A stretch of 64,000 bases of DNA from Exiguobacterium sibiricum 7-3 (GCF_000620865.1 NZ_KK211190.1:1687971-1751970); one strand, 5' to 3'; counted from the stretch's first letter, positions 53,106-62,456 are shown. Numbers and translations are program-made. The notes: a model not told the origin generated them from the sequence alone.

Positions 53106-53106
53106 C

Positions 53107-53154
53107 AAAAGGAGTGTAACCGGGTCTGTTCCATCGCCCGTTTGCACTCCTTTT
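53107..53154. terminator. Bidirectional hairpin terminator
   Basis: AAAAGGAGTG...CGGG and CCCG...CACTCCTTTT pair between convergent genes. Confidence 0.8.
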
Positions 53155-53165
53155 ACCATATCCGC

Positions 53166-53753
53166 TCATTCAACATCCTCGATTTCAATCGTCTCGTGTT
53201 GATAAGGATGATCTGAAAAATTCGCAACAAAGTCAAATCCATTGCCATCATGATTCACCCATAGGAAGAAACAATTCCGCTCGTCATCCGAAAAGTTCAA
53301 CCTGAACTTTTTAAAATAAAAGTCATTTTTTGTCTCATCGATTTCAATCGTCTTCTCGCTTGAAAACAATACACTCTCGTTATTGTATGCATCTTGATAA
53401 GCTTTAGGGAAGTAATGAAGAAATGCTTTTTCTGAAGTGATGGTCAATCGATGATAAATATTCCCCCGGTCAAATCTTGTGCTGCTGTCAGTGTAGTGTG
53501 AAATGCTGATCTTGCCCGAACCACTCATACTGTGAACGTACAGTGGATAATGATTCAACTCCAGTAAAAATTCTCGAATGTTCTTGCTGTAAAGAGCCAT
53601 GCCATCCTGCCACGACTCTTCCAACAGCTGATCCATGTCGACATCTGCGTATTCTTCACCATCCTCATGACAGTGAAAACGAATTTCCCCTTTGTTCTCG
53701 GACGTAAAGATAAAAGCAGTTCCTTCACCGACCAACATACTATCCAATTCCAT
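53166..53753 (-). CDS. Family A-like protein
   Basis: The 195-residue acidic product has LLELNHYPLYVHSMSGSGK and the C-terminal FFLWVNHDGNGFDFVANF, both matching family A cores. GAAGGAG precedes the ATG, 12 bases after the SMI1-fusion gene, so they are cotranscribed. Confidence 0.6.
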   Translation of the reverse strand: MELDSMLVGEGTAFIFTSENKGEIRFHCHEDGEEYADVDMDQLLEESWQDGMALYSKNIREFLLELNHYPLYVHSMSGSGKISISHYTDSSTRFDRGNIYHRLTITSEKAFLHYFPKAYQDAYNNESVLFSSEKTIEIDETKNDFYFKKFRLNFSDDERNCFFLWVNHDGNGFDFVANFSDHPYQHETIEIEDVE

Positions 53754-53765
53754 TATCCAACTCCT

Positions 53766-54656
53766 TCATTCGTCATCTGCGAAGTCAATTCTTACGCCGA
53801 CGATTTGCCTCGAGACATCATACTGTATGTCAACATCATACAGTCCATCTCCAAAACCTGACGTCGAGACAGCTCCAAACGAGACGATGCCGGCCTGGTC
53901 GTCGGACGAAACAATTGTTTCAAATTCCATTGCTTGATTCTGACGATAAGCTGTTCGATCGAAGATACCGACCAGTGCCGAGTCCACGACGACCAGTTTT
54001 TCCTGCCGGCGCCATTTGCCGCTCCGCTTTTTATCCCCTTCAAAAACAAGCAGCTGCTTAACCCACTCGTCTTCCGTGTAAATGATAGCTGCGGTCCAAC
54101 TTCCTGATTTCACATTCGACAAAATCAGCTGTAAATCGGTGTCTTCTTCTAGTCCGTAATAAGGATCCGTCACAATTAGCTCGTTGCCTTCTACCATGAA
54201 ACGACCAATTCGGTAGGTCTGATTCGTTTTTCGTTTCGGGACATGCCAGTCGACGAACTGTTCCAAAGAAGACGACGGATATTTTGCAATTCCCGTTTTT
54301 TCGTTCCATCTAAAGACGAGTTCCTGCAGGAAACGTTTTCGAATCCGGTAACACAGCTTGTCCCCGGTCAGATTTTCACCGATACAGATCAAGTCATCGG
54401 CTAAACCAGCCGGACGCTTCTCATTGTGACGAACGAGATCGATCGAAACTGTTCGTTTGGTTGGTATAGGACACAGGGTCCATTCGCCAAACTGTGCACC
54501 GTTCGTCTGTAAAAAAAGGTCTTTGTACTCATCTGGAAACAAAACACCTAAGGCATGTTCCGCTTTTTTCAGGTCAACGGCTGATACCCCGGGCATTTTT
54601 GAATCGGGATGGAGGCGTTTAATGAGTTTGCTCACGATATCATCGCTCTTGTCCAT
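53766..54656 (-). CDS. SMI1/KNR4 domain fused to DUF4241-like domain
   Basis: The 296-residue product has an N-terminal SMI1/KNR4 domain (about 15-145: PGVSAVDLKKAEHALGVLFP, then LFLQTNGAQFGEW). The C-terminal domain (about 155-296: ELIVTDPYYGLEEDTDL, LVVVDSALVGIFDRTAYR, GDGLYDVDIQYDVSRQIVGV) is homologous to the stand-alone protein at 43459. It lies in a minus-strand run of 54984, 54662, 53766 and 53166. Confidence 0.75.
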   Translation of the reverse strand: MDKSDDIVSKLIKRLHPDSKMPGVSAVDLKKAEHALGVLFPDEYKDLFLQTNGAQFGEWTLCPIPTKRTVSIDLVRHNEKRPAGLADDLICIGENLTGDKLCYRIRKRFLQELVFRWNEKTGIAKYPSSSLEQFVDWHVPKRKTNQTYRIGRFMVEGNELIVTDPYYGLEEDTDLQLILSNVKSGSWTAAIIYTEDEWVKQLLVFEGDKKRSGKWRRQEKLVVVDSALVGIFDRTAYRQNQAMEFETIVSSDDQAGIVSFGAVSTSGFGDGLYDVDIQYDVSRQIVGVRIDFADDE

Positions 54657-54661
54657 GTTGT

Positions 54662-54937
54662 TTAGACGACTTCAGGCAACCAAATAATTAATACAAGTGC
54701 CAGCACCGTTTTCGAAAATTGTTTTTTCTCCAGAAACCATGGCAGTAACACCAGCCCGATTAGCGTCATGGTAAGCAACACCAGTCCTAGATTAAAGTAA
54801 TGCGTTCCCGCTGCTAACGGAATACTCATAATCCGAAAATCTGCATTCGGAAAATAACCGAGTCGGGTAAAAAGTATGTTTCCAAATACGCCGCCTACCA
54901 TCAACAGAATGGAGATGATCAACATTTTTTTCTTCAA
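54662..54937 (-). CDS. Small three-helix membrane protein
   Basis: The 91-residue product has helices at about 4-24, 44-66 and 74-90. It ends five bases before the SMI1-fusion start, so they are cotranscribed. No family. Confidence 0.6.
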   Translation of the reverse strand: MKKKMLIISILLMVGGVFGNILFTRLGYFPNADFRIMSIPLAAGTHYFNLGLVLLTMTLIGLVLLPWFLEKKQFSKTVLALVLIIWLPEVV

Positions 54938-54983
54938 TATGAACAGCTCCTATTTAATGTCTATGTATGACTTCTATCATATG

Positions 54984-55310
54984 TCATCCTAAAATCATTC
55001 CGAACACCAAAACGACTAAGGCCATCGTCAGCGACCAGACGATTGTTTTCCTATCGCTCCCTTCAATTCGTACATACCAGAGCGGAAAGATATTCATGAC
55101 TAACAAGCCAAAGGACCGGTACAGCTTTTCCTCTGCAGCATCCCACCCAAGCAACGCAGTCACACTCACCAGGACCAACAACAAAACGGTCACGCTGATA
55201 CTGATTGTCCGGACACGACTGCCCGGTTGCAACCGATTAAACAGAAAAGCCACGACCGTTCCGATACAGGTAGCTATACACAGATAATACAAAACGTGCT
55301 CCACTCTCAT
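54984..55310 (-). CDS. Small four-helix membrane protein
   Basis: The 108-residue product has four helices with a charged loop between the second and third (WDAAEEKLYRSF). It is likely first in the run with 54662 and 53766. No family. Confidence 0.55.
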   Translation of the reverse strand: MRVEHVLYYLCIATCIGTVVAFLFNRLQPGSRVRTISISVTVLLLVLVSVTALLGWDAAEEKLYRSFGLLVMNIFPLWYVRIEGSDRKTIVWSLTMALVVLVFGMILG

Positions 55311-55352
55311 TCCTCCATGTTCAGTTTCAACCTTCTTTTACGTGTACCAGGA

Positions 55353-56036
55353 TTAATCGGTTTCGTCATCTAGTAACCAGTCGTCATTGATTTGCGAAAT
55401 GACGGTCCCTTTCGGAAATCGGGTCACCAGGTGTTCGATTGGTATATAGCTTTCATCGTTTGATAGCAGGTAAAAACCGTTGCCATCGTGGGCAATCTTA
55501 AAACAGGTCATGTTTGGATGCATGGTCAGCACACCAATCGGGCGAATCAGTTTCAATCGCCACCATTTTGTCTCCCCCAACTTAAATGACAGGTTATCTG
55601 AGTACGAGACGGTATATAACAGATTTTCCGATGCCAGCCAGTAGGTTTTGTTCAGGACAAGACGCAGTTCTTCCGCATTTTGAACGGTAATCGTATAACA
55701 CGGATGGTATTCCTTATAACGGACTTTCACCTCTCCACTTCGAAACTGTGTATCTAAATCCAATACCACATATGAAAGCTTATTTTGCTTGAAAAACGCG
55801 TCATGTTCTTCATGTAATCCATACTCATCCACGAAACTGATATAGAGTGGAAACACCTGTTGATGGATTAAGAATTCGATTAAAAACTCTTTGTTTTCAT
55901 CTGCTCCGTCTTTTTCAATTCGGCTTACATCAATGAAATAAGCTGTCTTCAACTCTCCACCCATTTCAAACGGGTATCCTAAGTTCATCGCATCCTTTTC
56001 GATAATCTTTTCTTCCATAATCATGATTTCTGCCAT
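55353..56036 (-). CDS. Island paralogue family A, member 4
   Basis: The 227-residue product shows FLIHQQVFPLYISFVDEYGL, LRLVLNKTYWLASENLLYTV, then MTCFKIAHDGNGFYLLSNDE. It is closely related to 56103 and more distantly to 39263. Soluble, acidic, unknown function. Confidence 0.65.
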   Translation of the reverse strand: MAEIMIMEEKIIEKDAMNLGYPFEMGGELKTAYFIDVSRIEKDGADENKEFLIEFLIHQQVFPLYISFVDEYGLHEEHDAFFKQNKLSYVVLDLDTQFRSGEVKVRYKEYHPCYTITVQNAEELRLVLNKTYWLASENLLYTVSYSDNLSFKLGETKWWRLKLIRPIGVLTMHPNMTCFKIAHDGNGFYLLSNDESYIPIEHLVTRFPKGTVISQINDDWLLDDETD

Positions 56037-56102
56037 TTTGTTCTCCTTACTGAGACACAGCTTTTTTATTCTCTAAAGTGCAAATGATGCAGAAGACGAA
56101 AT

Positions 56103-56792
56103 TTAAATGTCTTTTTCTTGATCCTCTGTATGTAATATCTCATCTTCTATTATTTCATCGTTGATTTGCGTAACGACCATCTGGTCCGGCAAACTGGCGA
56201 TCATGCCAGCAAGAGAAGCATACTGCGTATCCCGACTGAGGATACAAAATCCTAACCCGTCATAATCAGTGGTGATGTAGGTCTTTGAAGCATTAAAATC
56301 AAATACAGCGATGGATCGTCTTCTTTTGACTCCCCATTCTAAGAAATCTCCCCATTCAAACGTTAAAGAATCTGAATGACTGATGCAGTAGAATACATTT
56401 TCAGATGCGAGCCAGTACGTTTTGTTTAATACAAGCCGCAAGTCAGCAATATTTTGGATTTTTGCCGTAATACAAGAATAATAGTTGTACCGTTTATACC
56501 CGTAAGATTTCAAGTTGCCGCCACAGTCGTCAACCGTATAGTCAATCTGATGTTGTTGAAAAAAGGTCGTAAAGTCTTCAGACAGTTCATACTCGTCGAC
56601 AAAATGCACATACAACGGGAAGACCGCTTGATGTGTTAAGAATGCCATTAAAAATTCTCGACCTTCTTCGACGTGTCCTTCTCCGCTTAAACGATGCACA
56701 ACAGGTAAACCTCCATCAAACCGATGGGGATGCACTAAATCTTCTATGAAATTTGTGGTAACAGGTTCTTCTATAATCAGGACTTTTGTCAT
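56103..56792 (-). CDS. Island paralogue family A, member 5
   Basis: The 229-residue product starts at ATG 56792 behind TAAGGAG; the longer frame has none. FLTHQAVFPLYVHFVDEYEL, LRLVLNKTYWLASENVFYCI and YITTDYDGLGFCILSRD mark it as a tandem paralogue of 55353. Confidence 0.65.
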   Translation of the reverse strand: MTKVLIIEEPVTTNFIEDLVHPHRFDGGLPVVHRLSGEGHVEEGREFLMAFLTHQAVFPLYVHFVDEYELSEDFTTFFQQHQIDYTVDDCGGNLKSYGYKRYNYYSCITAKIQNIADLRLVLNKTYWLASENVFYCISHSDSLTFEWGDFLEWGVKRRRSIAVFDFNASKTYITTDYDGLGFCILSRDTQYASLAGMIASLPDQMVVTQINDEIIEDEILHTEDQEKDI

Positions 56793-56930
56793 TTTATGCT
56801 CCTTACCGGAAAATAATGTTGTGCTACCTATAAAGAATAACGGAACATGTCTAAGGTTTCCATTTTTTCTAATATAAAGTCTATTCTTTGATATACTACA
56901 TGATAGATTCACCTTGAAAGGATGAGCTTG

Positions 56931-57152
56931 ATGTGGAAAGCACTATTATTCTTTTCTGTATGGATCGGCATTACCATTCCGATTCTTCTGTCTATCGTGT
57001 TCACGATCTTTAAACCGCTTGTTTTAGCAGATGATACCGGTATCAGTATGATTGTCATCGCAGCTATCGTTTCAGTATGTAATATTTATATCGCAACACG
57101 TATTTGGAATCGAATCGAAGAGAAAATGTACAAACGAAAGACTTTCATGTGA
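56931..57152 (+). CDS. Small two-helix membrane protein
   Basis: The 73-residue product has AAAGGA eight bases before ATG 56931. Helices lie at about 3-26 and 35-54, with a basic tail (EEKMYKRKTFM). No family. Confidence 0.55.
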   Translation: MWKALLFFSVWIGITIPILLSIVFTIFKPLVLADDTGISMIVIAAIVSVCNIYIATRIWNRIEEKMYKRKTFM

Positions 57153-57201
57153 AAAACGCAGATCCTCCTGTTCACGGAAGAACAGAGCATCTGCGTTTTT
57201 T
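57152..57201 (+). terminator. Strong hairpin terminator
   Basis: AAAACGCAGAT-CTGTTC pairs with GAACAG-ATCTGCGTTTT, followed by TTTTT, immediately after the stop of the gene at 56931. Confidence 0.85.
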
Positions 57202-57348
57202 CATTCACACCTGGAAGCGGGCTATAGACATCATCTATATCAAATCTGGCAAGACAAAGAAATCCTTTTCACAATTATTGCACCGAATGAATACGCTGTA
57301 ACGGCAGCTTAGTTAGGGTATTTTTTAGTTTCTCATATGTATTAACAC

Positions 57349-57708
57349 TTAAACTTTCTCCAAAGGTATTAATAATGAAGTGGTCAGCTCTTCGCTTTCT
57401 ATAACGATTGCAGTCAACCCCGTATCTGTTTTGGTTTCGTGCCATTCATCTTTATCCCAGAACACTGCTTCGCCACTGTGAACTTTGATGTATTCATCGG
57501 TTTCACCTCTAACCCAACCTTCTCCGTGAACAACTAAAAGAAGTTGAGGAACAACAGCTGGATGATAACCAATTAACCCACCCTCATCTAAATGCACACA
57601 TCCTATATGTGCTACTTTGTCTGTCTGTGTAATACGTGACATCACAAAATCTGAGTCGAACTTTGTGATTTTCTTACCCACTTCTTTTTTAAATTGATAG
57701 ATTTCCAT
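57349..57708 (-). CDS. Cupin domain protein
   Basis: The 119-residue single cupin barrel shows AHIGCVHLDEGGLIGYHPAV with metal-ligand type Glu/His, then the second motif HSGEAVFWDKDEWHET. The start follows GGGGAGG at 57708; the longer frame is unsupported. Function is open; many such proteins bind small metabolites. Confidence 0.75.
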   Translation of the reverse strand: MEIYQFKKEVGKKITKFDSDFVMSRITQTDKVAHIGCVHLDEGGLIGYHPAVVPQLLLVVHGEGWVRGETDEYIKVHSGEAVFWDKDEWHETKTDTGLTAIVIESEELTTSLLIPLEKV

Positions 57709-57795
57709 ATAATCCTCCCCTGACCAACCGTTTTTGAATACGACCGCTTTGCGAAGATAAACCGCTACGTTTACAAGCTTTACAACCTTCAAGTG

Positions 57796-58767
57796 TCATG
57801 TCGTTTCACGCACGATCAGTTCGAGTGGCATCGGCTGACTGACGGGCATTTCTTTTCCCTGGGCCAACTGATCAAGCACTTGGACCGCTTCTTTTCCGAG
57901 TCGTTCAATCGGTTGGGCAACGGTTGTCATCCTCATTGCCTCCGCAATCGCCTGATTGTCAAAACCGGTCACAGCAAGCATCTCCGGAATGTTAATCCCT
58001 CCTTGTTTCGCCTGATGAATGATGCCGGCAGCAACGTAATCATTCCCGACGATGATGGCAGTTGGTCTGTCCGTCAGTTTCAGCAAGCGTTTCATCACGT
58101 CCTGTCCATCCGCAAAGGAATAGTTCTCCTCAAAATACCAGTCCGGCGACACACGTATCCCGTTTTCATGAACGAATGCTTCAAAAGTATGACGACGAAT
58201 CATTCCGACGCCACTCGCCGGATTTCCGAGACACAGTCCAAGAGAAGTATGTCCCCGTTTCACTAAATGAGACAACACTGCCAAAATCCCGCTTTGATGA
58301 TCAACAGAGACTTGCGCGATGTTACCATCCCGCTGTTCACAGACAACGACCGGACCATCGCGTTGGACACGCTCGAGTACTTCCGACGGACTGACCGATG
58401 AGCCGATGATCAGCCCGTCGATTTGCTTATGCCGCAGTTGTGTAAATGACTGCTGTTCCTGTTCCCTGTCATTAAACGTTTGATGAATGAGCATCGAGAT
58501 ATTCCGCTCGGCACAGGCGATACCGATTCCTTCAATCAATTGACTGAAAAACGGATGGTTGATTTGCGGGACCATCACTCCGATGACATTTGTTTTGCCG
58601 CGGGATAAATGAACCGCGTTTTGATTCGGTCGGTAATCCAGTTGCTTCATTGCCTGTAAGACGGCCTCCCGTTTCTCAGCAATGACATACGGCTGATTGT
58701 TCAACACACGGGAGACCGTCGAGCGGGAAACACCGGCTGCCTTTGCGATTTCAGTAATATTTGCCAT
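57796..58767 (-). CDS. LacI family transcriptional regulator
   Basis: The 323-residue regulator has the HTH NITEIAKAAGVSRSTVSRVL, then hinge KTNVIGVMVPQINHPFFSQL and a sugar-binding-type effector domain. AAAGGAG precedes the ATG. Its start overlaps the end of the HAD phosphatase gene by 17 bases, so the two are one operon; it may control sugar-phosphate metabolism. Confidence 0.9.
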   Translation of the reverse strand: MANITEIAKAAGVSRSTVSRVLNNQPYVIAEKREAVLQAMKQLDYRPNQNAVHLSRGKTNVIGVMVPQINHPFFSQLIEGIGIACAERNISMLIHQTFNDREQEQQSFTQLRHKQIDGLIIGSSVSPSEVLERVQRDGPVVVCEQRDGNIAQVSVDHQSGILAVLSHLVKRGHTSLGLCLGNPASGVGMIRRHTFEAFVHENGIRVSPDWYFEENYSFADGQDVMKRLLKLTDRPTAIIVGNDYVAAGIIHQAKQGGINIPEMLAVTGFDNQAIAEAMRMTTVAQPIERLGKEAVQVLDQLAQGKEMPVSQPMPLELIVRETT

Positions 58768-59644
58768 CCTGTACTCCTTTATGTCTGACTTGAATCGAAC
58801 AGAACGTTTCTAAAGCCATGGCAACTCCATCGTCATCATGATGTCCTGTCTCGTCCGTCGCCTGTCGTTTAACGGCGTCTTCCGCATTCCCCATCGCAAT
58901 ACTTGTTGTGGCGACCCGAAACATCGGCAGGTCATTGTGGTGATCGCCAATCGCTACGGTTGCTGTCAGTGAAATCCCCAACCGTTCAGCAAATTGTTGC
59001 AACGCCATTCCCTTATCGCTTCCGCTCGCCGTCACCTCAAGGTTAAATGGGCCGGAGCTTGTAACGGTGCAGTTTCGTGACGATAAGTCGTTTTCGATCC
59101 GTTTCAGTACGACAGCTTTTGGACTTACAATCATGAACTTCATGACTTTCGCTAAATCGACGTCTGAGAAATCCGTTACTTCCCGGACGCCGTATTGCGT
59201 CAATTGCGGCTGTACGGATTTAAGGAATTCGTCAGCTTGAAACAACGGATTGGTTCTCTGTTCCTTTTTGATTTGTTTCATCAGTCGATCCGTCGCATCA
59301 AACGTCAACAGAATTTCGTCTTCCAAGTAAATTTGAAGATATACGTCCTGCTTCAGCAAACAGTTCAAGATCGCTTCGCTCTCGTCAGAGGGGACATAAG
59401 TATTTTTCCGTATCGTTATCCCTTCGCATTCTGCCCGGATTTCTGCTCCGTTTGAACCGATAATTGGACAATCCAACCGGTGGAGCCGTAACAAATACGC
59501 TGCATCAAACGCCGCTCGCCCTGTCGCGATCACGACGATATCTCCGTTCTCCTGACATCGCTTGACGGCTGTGACATTTCGTTCTGAAATCATATGAGTT
59601 GAGTGTAACAAGGTGCCGTCTAAATCAATGGCAAATAAGCGCAT
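58751..59644 (-). CDS. HAD-superfamily Cof-type sugar phosphatase
   Basis: The 297-residue product has motif I FAIDLDGTLLH with the nucleophile Asp, a C2 cap and the closing AIGDHHNDLPMF. Cof-type members dephosphorylate sugar phosphates and FMN-like substrates. GAGGAGG before 59644 sets the start. It is cotranscribed with the LacI gene. Confidence 0.88.
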   Translation of the reverse strand: MRLFAIDLDGTLLHSTHMISERNVTAVKRCQENGDIVVIATGRAAFDAAYLLRLHRLDCPIIGSNGAEIRAECEGITIRKNTYVPSDESEAILNCLLKQDVYLQIYLEDEILLTFDATDRLMKQIKKEQRTNPLFQADEFLKSVQPQLTQYGVREVTDFSDVDLAKVMKFMIVSPKAVVLKRIENDLSSRNCTVTSSGPFNLEVTASGSDKGMALQQFAERLGISLTATVAIGDHHNDLPMFRVATTSIAMGNAEDAVKRQATDETGHHDDDGVAMALETFCSIQVRHKGVQDGKYY

Positions 59645-59736
59645 GGTGTTCCTCCTCACGGGATGATGTACTGTTCGTCTTCAGTATAGATTCTGAAACG
59701 CATCCCAGAGCAACCTCCTATTACGGGCAATCGACC

Positions 59737-60033
59737 TCAATCCGTATTTTCCAAGAAAGTCGACATACATGGCTGAAGTTCCATTTCCTGATGGTAGTCA
59801 TCCAGACACACTAATAAATGTTCCGCTTCTTTCGGCTGCTTTCGTTGGAGCGCTGAAAAGCCAATCCAAATGATTTCGTCCGGTAAACCGGCGTCTTCCG
59901 GGTCGGTGATGAGATCCCAAAATGCATCCCAGTTTTCCCCATAATGTGAAGGGAAGTTTAGTTTCTGTTTTAACAGCCGGTGCAGCTCGCTTGCTGACCG
60001 GATTGCGGTGACGTCTATTTCAACGGTTTTCAT
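59737..60033 (-). CDS. Barstar family RNase inhibitor
   Basis: The 98-residue product shows the barstar pattern: AIRSASELHRLLKQKLNFPS, then HYGENWDAFWDLI, then IIWIGFSAL. Barstar blocks barnase-type RNases. No barnase gene is in the window, so this may be an orphan immunity protein. It lies downstream of 60062. Confidence 0.88.
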   Translation of the reverse strand: MKTVEIDVTAIRSASELHRLLKQKLNFPSHYGENWDAFWDLITDPEDAGLPDEIIWIGFSALQRKQPKEAEHLLVCLDDYHQEMELQPCMSTFLENTD

Positions 60034-60061
60034 GAGTTCTCTCCTTTCGGCAACTTTCGCT

Positions 60062-60538
60062 TTACTTTGTATAGGTCAAAAATAAGGTCTCTTTTTTGTG
60101 ACCACCCCACATGACGCTGATACGAAATATATCAGTAGTCGTGGCGACACGATAACTTTCTGTCGTCTCGATTGTCGAACCGCCCGGGAAGGTGCCGACC
60201 ATGTCACTGAAATGGCTTGATCGCCTCGGCGAGCCGTCTATCTTTGAAAGAAGACTGTCCACTTCCCAAAGAATAGGTTGTTCCTTCTTATATGACTGTT
60301 TCACGTCTTTACCGATGTACTGAAGGGCGTAGCGTTCACTTGTATAATAGGAAAACAGACCATTCTTTGCCTGTCTTACTTCGATCACACCTTCCCATGA
60401 GGCACTTTTCGCTTGATAGACAAAACGGGTTGGTTTCTCCATCGTCCATCGTTCATAATAATCAACAAGGTATGCACTACTTATCAAAACAACAAAGCCA
60501 AGACCTATGAATTTTGTCCGTTGTGTCAGCTGTTTCAT
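60062..60538 (-). CDS. Membrane-anchored hypothetical protein
   Basis: The 158-residue product has one N-terminal helix (about 9-25) and an extracellular domain with no recognised family. It precedes the barstar gene by 28 bases, so the two could be cotranscribed. Confidence 0.55.
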   Translation of the reverse strand: MKQLTQRTKFIGLGFVVLISSAYLVDYYERWTMEKPTRFVYQAKSASWEGVIEVRQAKNGLFSYYTSERYALQYIGKDVKQSYKKEQPILWEVDSLLSKIDGSPRRSSHFSDMVGTFPGGSTIETTESYRVATTTDIFRISVMWGGHKKETLFLTYTK

Positions 60539-60598
60539 TTACGTTTCACCTCCAAGACCTGATCTTACTTATTCAAAGAAAAGAGGCATCTTCTACTC

Positions 60599-61177
60599 AT
60601 GACTACCATTTATCTCGCACGCCACGCCGAGTCTCCGAAAACCGATTTGAATGAATGGAAACGCGGCTTGACTGATGCCGGACTGATTGCCGCGCAATCT
60701 GTCACAACCTACTTAAAAGATGAAAAGATCGACCTGTTTTTCTCCAGTCCGTATCAACGTTCGTTGTTGACGATTGAAGGAGCAGCACGCTGTTTCGGGA
60801 AAGAGATCTTGATTGAAGAAGACTTGCGGGAATGTGCGTTTTCCGGGCAACATCAAACGATACCGCAAGCTGATATATATCCACTCGTCCGACAGATGTT
60901 TGCCAATCATGCTTTTTCACGCGACGGCTCGGAAACGTTTCAATCCTGTCAGCACCGCGGTGTTCAAGCGTTGACCTCCATCCTGCAAAATCATCCCGGA
61001 AAACGAATCGTCATCGGCACGCACGGATTGATCATGACGGCAATTCTTAACTACTTTGATCCAAAATACGATTTTGATTTCCTGCTGCAGACGACCAAAC
61101 CCGATATGTATCAACTTACCTTTACAGGGACAGAACTCGTGAACCTGTCACGCATCAAGTTACCGACTTACGATTGA
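60599..61177 (+). CDS. Histidine phosphatase family protein
   Basis: The 192-residue product has the phosphohistidine motif LARHAES at the N-terminus (RHA rather than RHG), FFSSPYQRSLLTIEGA, Glu in EDLRECAFSG, and the second His in VIGTHGLIM. It is a phosphoglycerate-mutase-like phosphatase; the substrate is unknown. It is divergent from 60538. Confidence 0.85.
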   Translation: MTTIYLARHAESPKTDLNEWKRGLTDAGLIAAQSVTTYLKDEKIDLFFSSPYQRSLLTIEGAARCFGKEILIEEDLRECAFSGQHQTIPQADIYPLVRQMFANHAFSRDGSETFQSCQHRGVQALTSILQNHPGKRIVIGTHGLIMTAILNYFDPKYDFDFLLQTTKPDMYQLTFTGTELVNLSRIKLPTYD

Positions 61178-61482
61178 TGAGACGCGATGAACTCGAGCAA
61201 CACCTGGCGGTTTGATTCCGGGGGTTTTCAACTTAGCTCTATGTAATTAGTTTATTTTACAGATGTTTAATTCATTGAGATGACTTTTTCATAAATTGAG
61301 TTTTTTATGCACCCTATAGATTATTATTCGTTTGATAAATTAAATGTTCTACTGCAAATTTTTTGGAACAAGTTCGATCCAAGTGATCAATCATGACACC
61401 TCGATTAAGAACATCGGGCTTAGCATCGTCTCTCGAAAATATCTTACGTTATCAGTTTTAAGTAAGTCACAAAAAATATTTA
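61178..61482. other. Intergenic stretch without a recognised feature
   Basis: The left 60 bases have island-like composition, the rest is AT-rich like the following gene. No start codon with ribosome site and no strong hairpin is seen. Confidence 0.4.
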
Positions 61483-62367
61483 TTATACTTCTTTTTTGAA
61501 TTTCATATAATCATCATGGATTAGCTTGAAAATCCGGTCAGTTGATAGGAAGAAAAGTAGAATAGTCGTAATTAAAACTAAATCTCCTCTGAAATCTTTT
61601 ATAACAAAGTTTTTTTCAAGTTGTATTAAGTCTTGATACCAAGAATATGATGAAAGCATAAATACGCCTATGTAAATGACAACTTTTTTTTGGGTCATAT
61701 ATACCTCATACTCATTATTTGTTTTAATTAATTTTTCTTTTTCATTAGAAAAATAATAATTCTCCATTATGAAAGTATTAGAATATAAGCTCAATAAAAT
61801 AAAAAAACCAATAACTAATCCTAAGATTAAGTCTGGATATACAAAATTTAATATATCGATGTATAAGACTACATTTACAAGGAGAATGCAAATAATCATG
61901 TAAAATGAAGGCATTGTATTTTTGATAAAAAAATAGATTCTATCACTAATGTAATTTAACTTTTTATTTACTTTTTTATCCTTATTCACTATTTCTATAT
62001 TTATTTTTCTTTGAACAATTACCACGTTATCTATAATTGCAACAAACCCAAGATCAATAAGTAATATTAGAAAACCAAAGAATTGGAAGCATAGTAATTC
62101 AGTTTTTATAGCCTTTAAAAACATTAATACAGCAATAAGTAATAATGTTATAAACAATATAAAAATCAAATAACCTAAAAGTCCACCCTTTTTAATAGTA
62201 TAGAATTTTCTTGACTTCCCTTTCTCAATTCCTTTTTTGAACCTTTTTCTATATAGAGCCCTTAAGTTTTGTACCTTACTCCATATGGTATTTATAATTT
62301 TTAAAACTATATATGATGTTAAGTGTAATAGTATAACAAATGCTATTATTGAAATGAAAATAAACAA
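61483..62367 (-). CDS. AT-rich multi-pass membrane protein
   Basis: The 294-residue product has about seven helices and starts at TTG with AGGAG upstream. Codon use is strongly AT-biased, unlike its neighbours, suggesting recent acquisition. The layout and C-terminus (IFKLIHDDYMKFKK) resemble the protein at 3483. No family name. Confidence 0.6.
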   Translation of the reverse strand: MFIFISIIAFVILLHLTSYIVLKIINTIWSKVQNLRALYRKRFKKGIEKGKSRKFYTIKKGGLLGYLIFILFITLLLIAVLMFLKAIKTELLCFQFFGFLILLIDLGFVAIIDNVVIVQRKINIEIVNKDKKVNKKLNYISDRIYFFIKNTMPSFYMIICILLVNVVLYIDILNFVYPDLILGLVIGFFILLSLYSNTFIMENYYFSNEKEKLIKTNNEYEVYMTQKKVVIYIGVFMLSSYSWYQDLIQLEKNFVIKDFRGDLVLITTILLFFLSTDRIFKLIHDDYMKFKKEV

Positions 62368-62407
62368 ATCTTGATCTCCTCTACTGCTTACTTAAGTGTC
62401 TTCATCC

Positions 62408-62456
62408 AAAAAGTCCGATGAAATGCTCCTTTAAATGGAAGCCATCGGACTTTTTT
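62408..62456 (-). terminator. Hairpin terminator
   Basis: AAAAAGTCCGATG / CATCGGACTTTTTT lies after the stop of the minus-strand gene at 62514, with T-runs on both sides. Confidence 0.85.

Noticed and set aside
57181..57312. Open frame downstream of the terminator at 57152
   Set aside because: Starts inside the terminator hairpin and has no ribosome site; at most an unrecognised gene remnant.
57796..58767. LacI regulator as the missing MurNAc regulator
   Set aside because: It is 43 kb away, in an operon with a HAD phosphatase, and MurNAc regulators are of the RpiR family.
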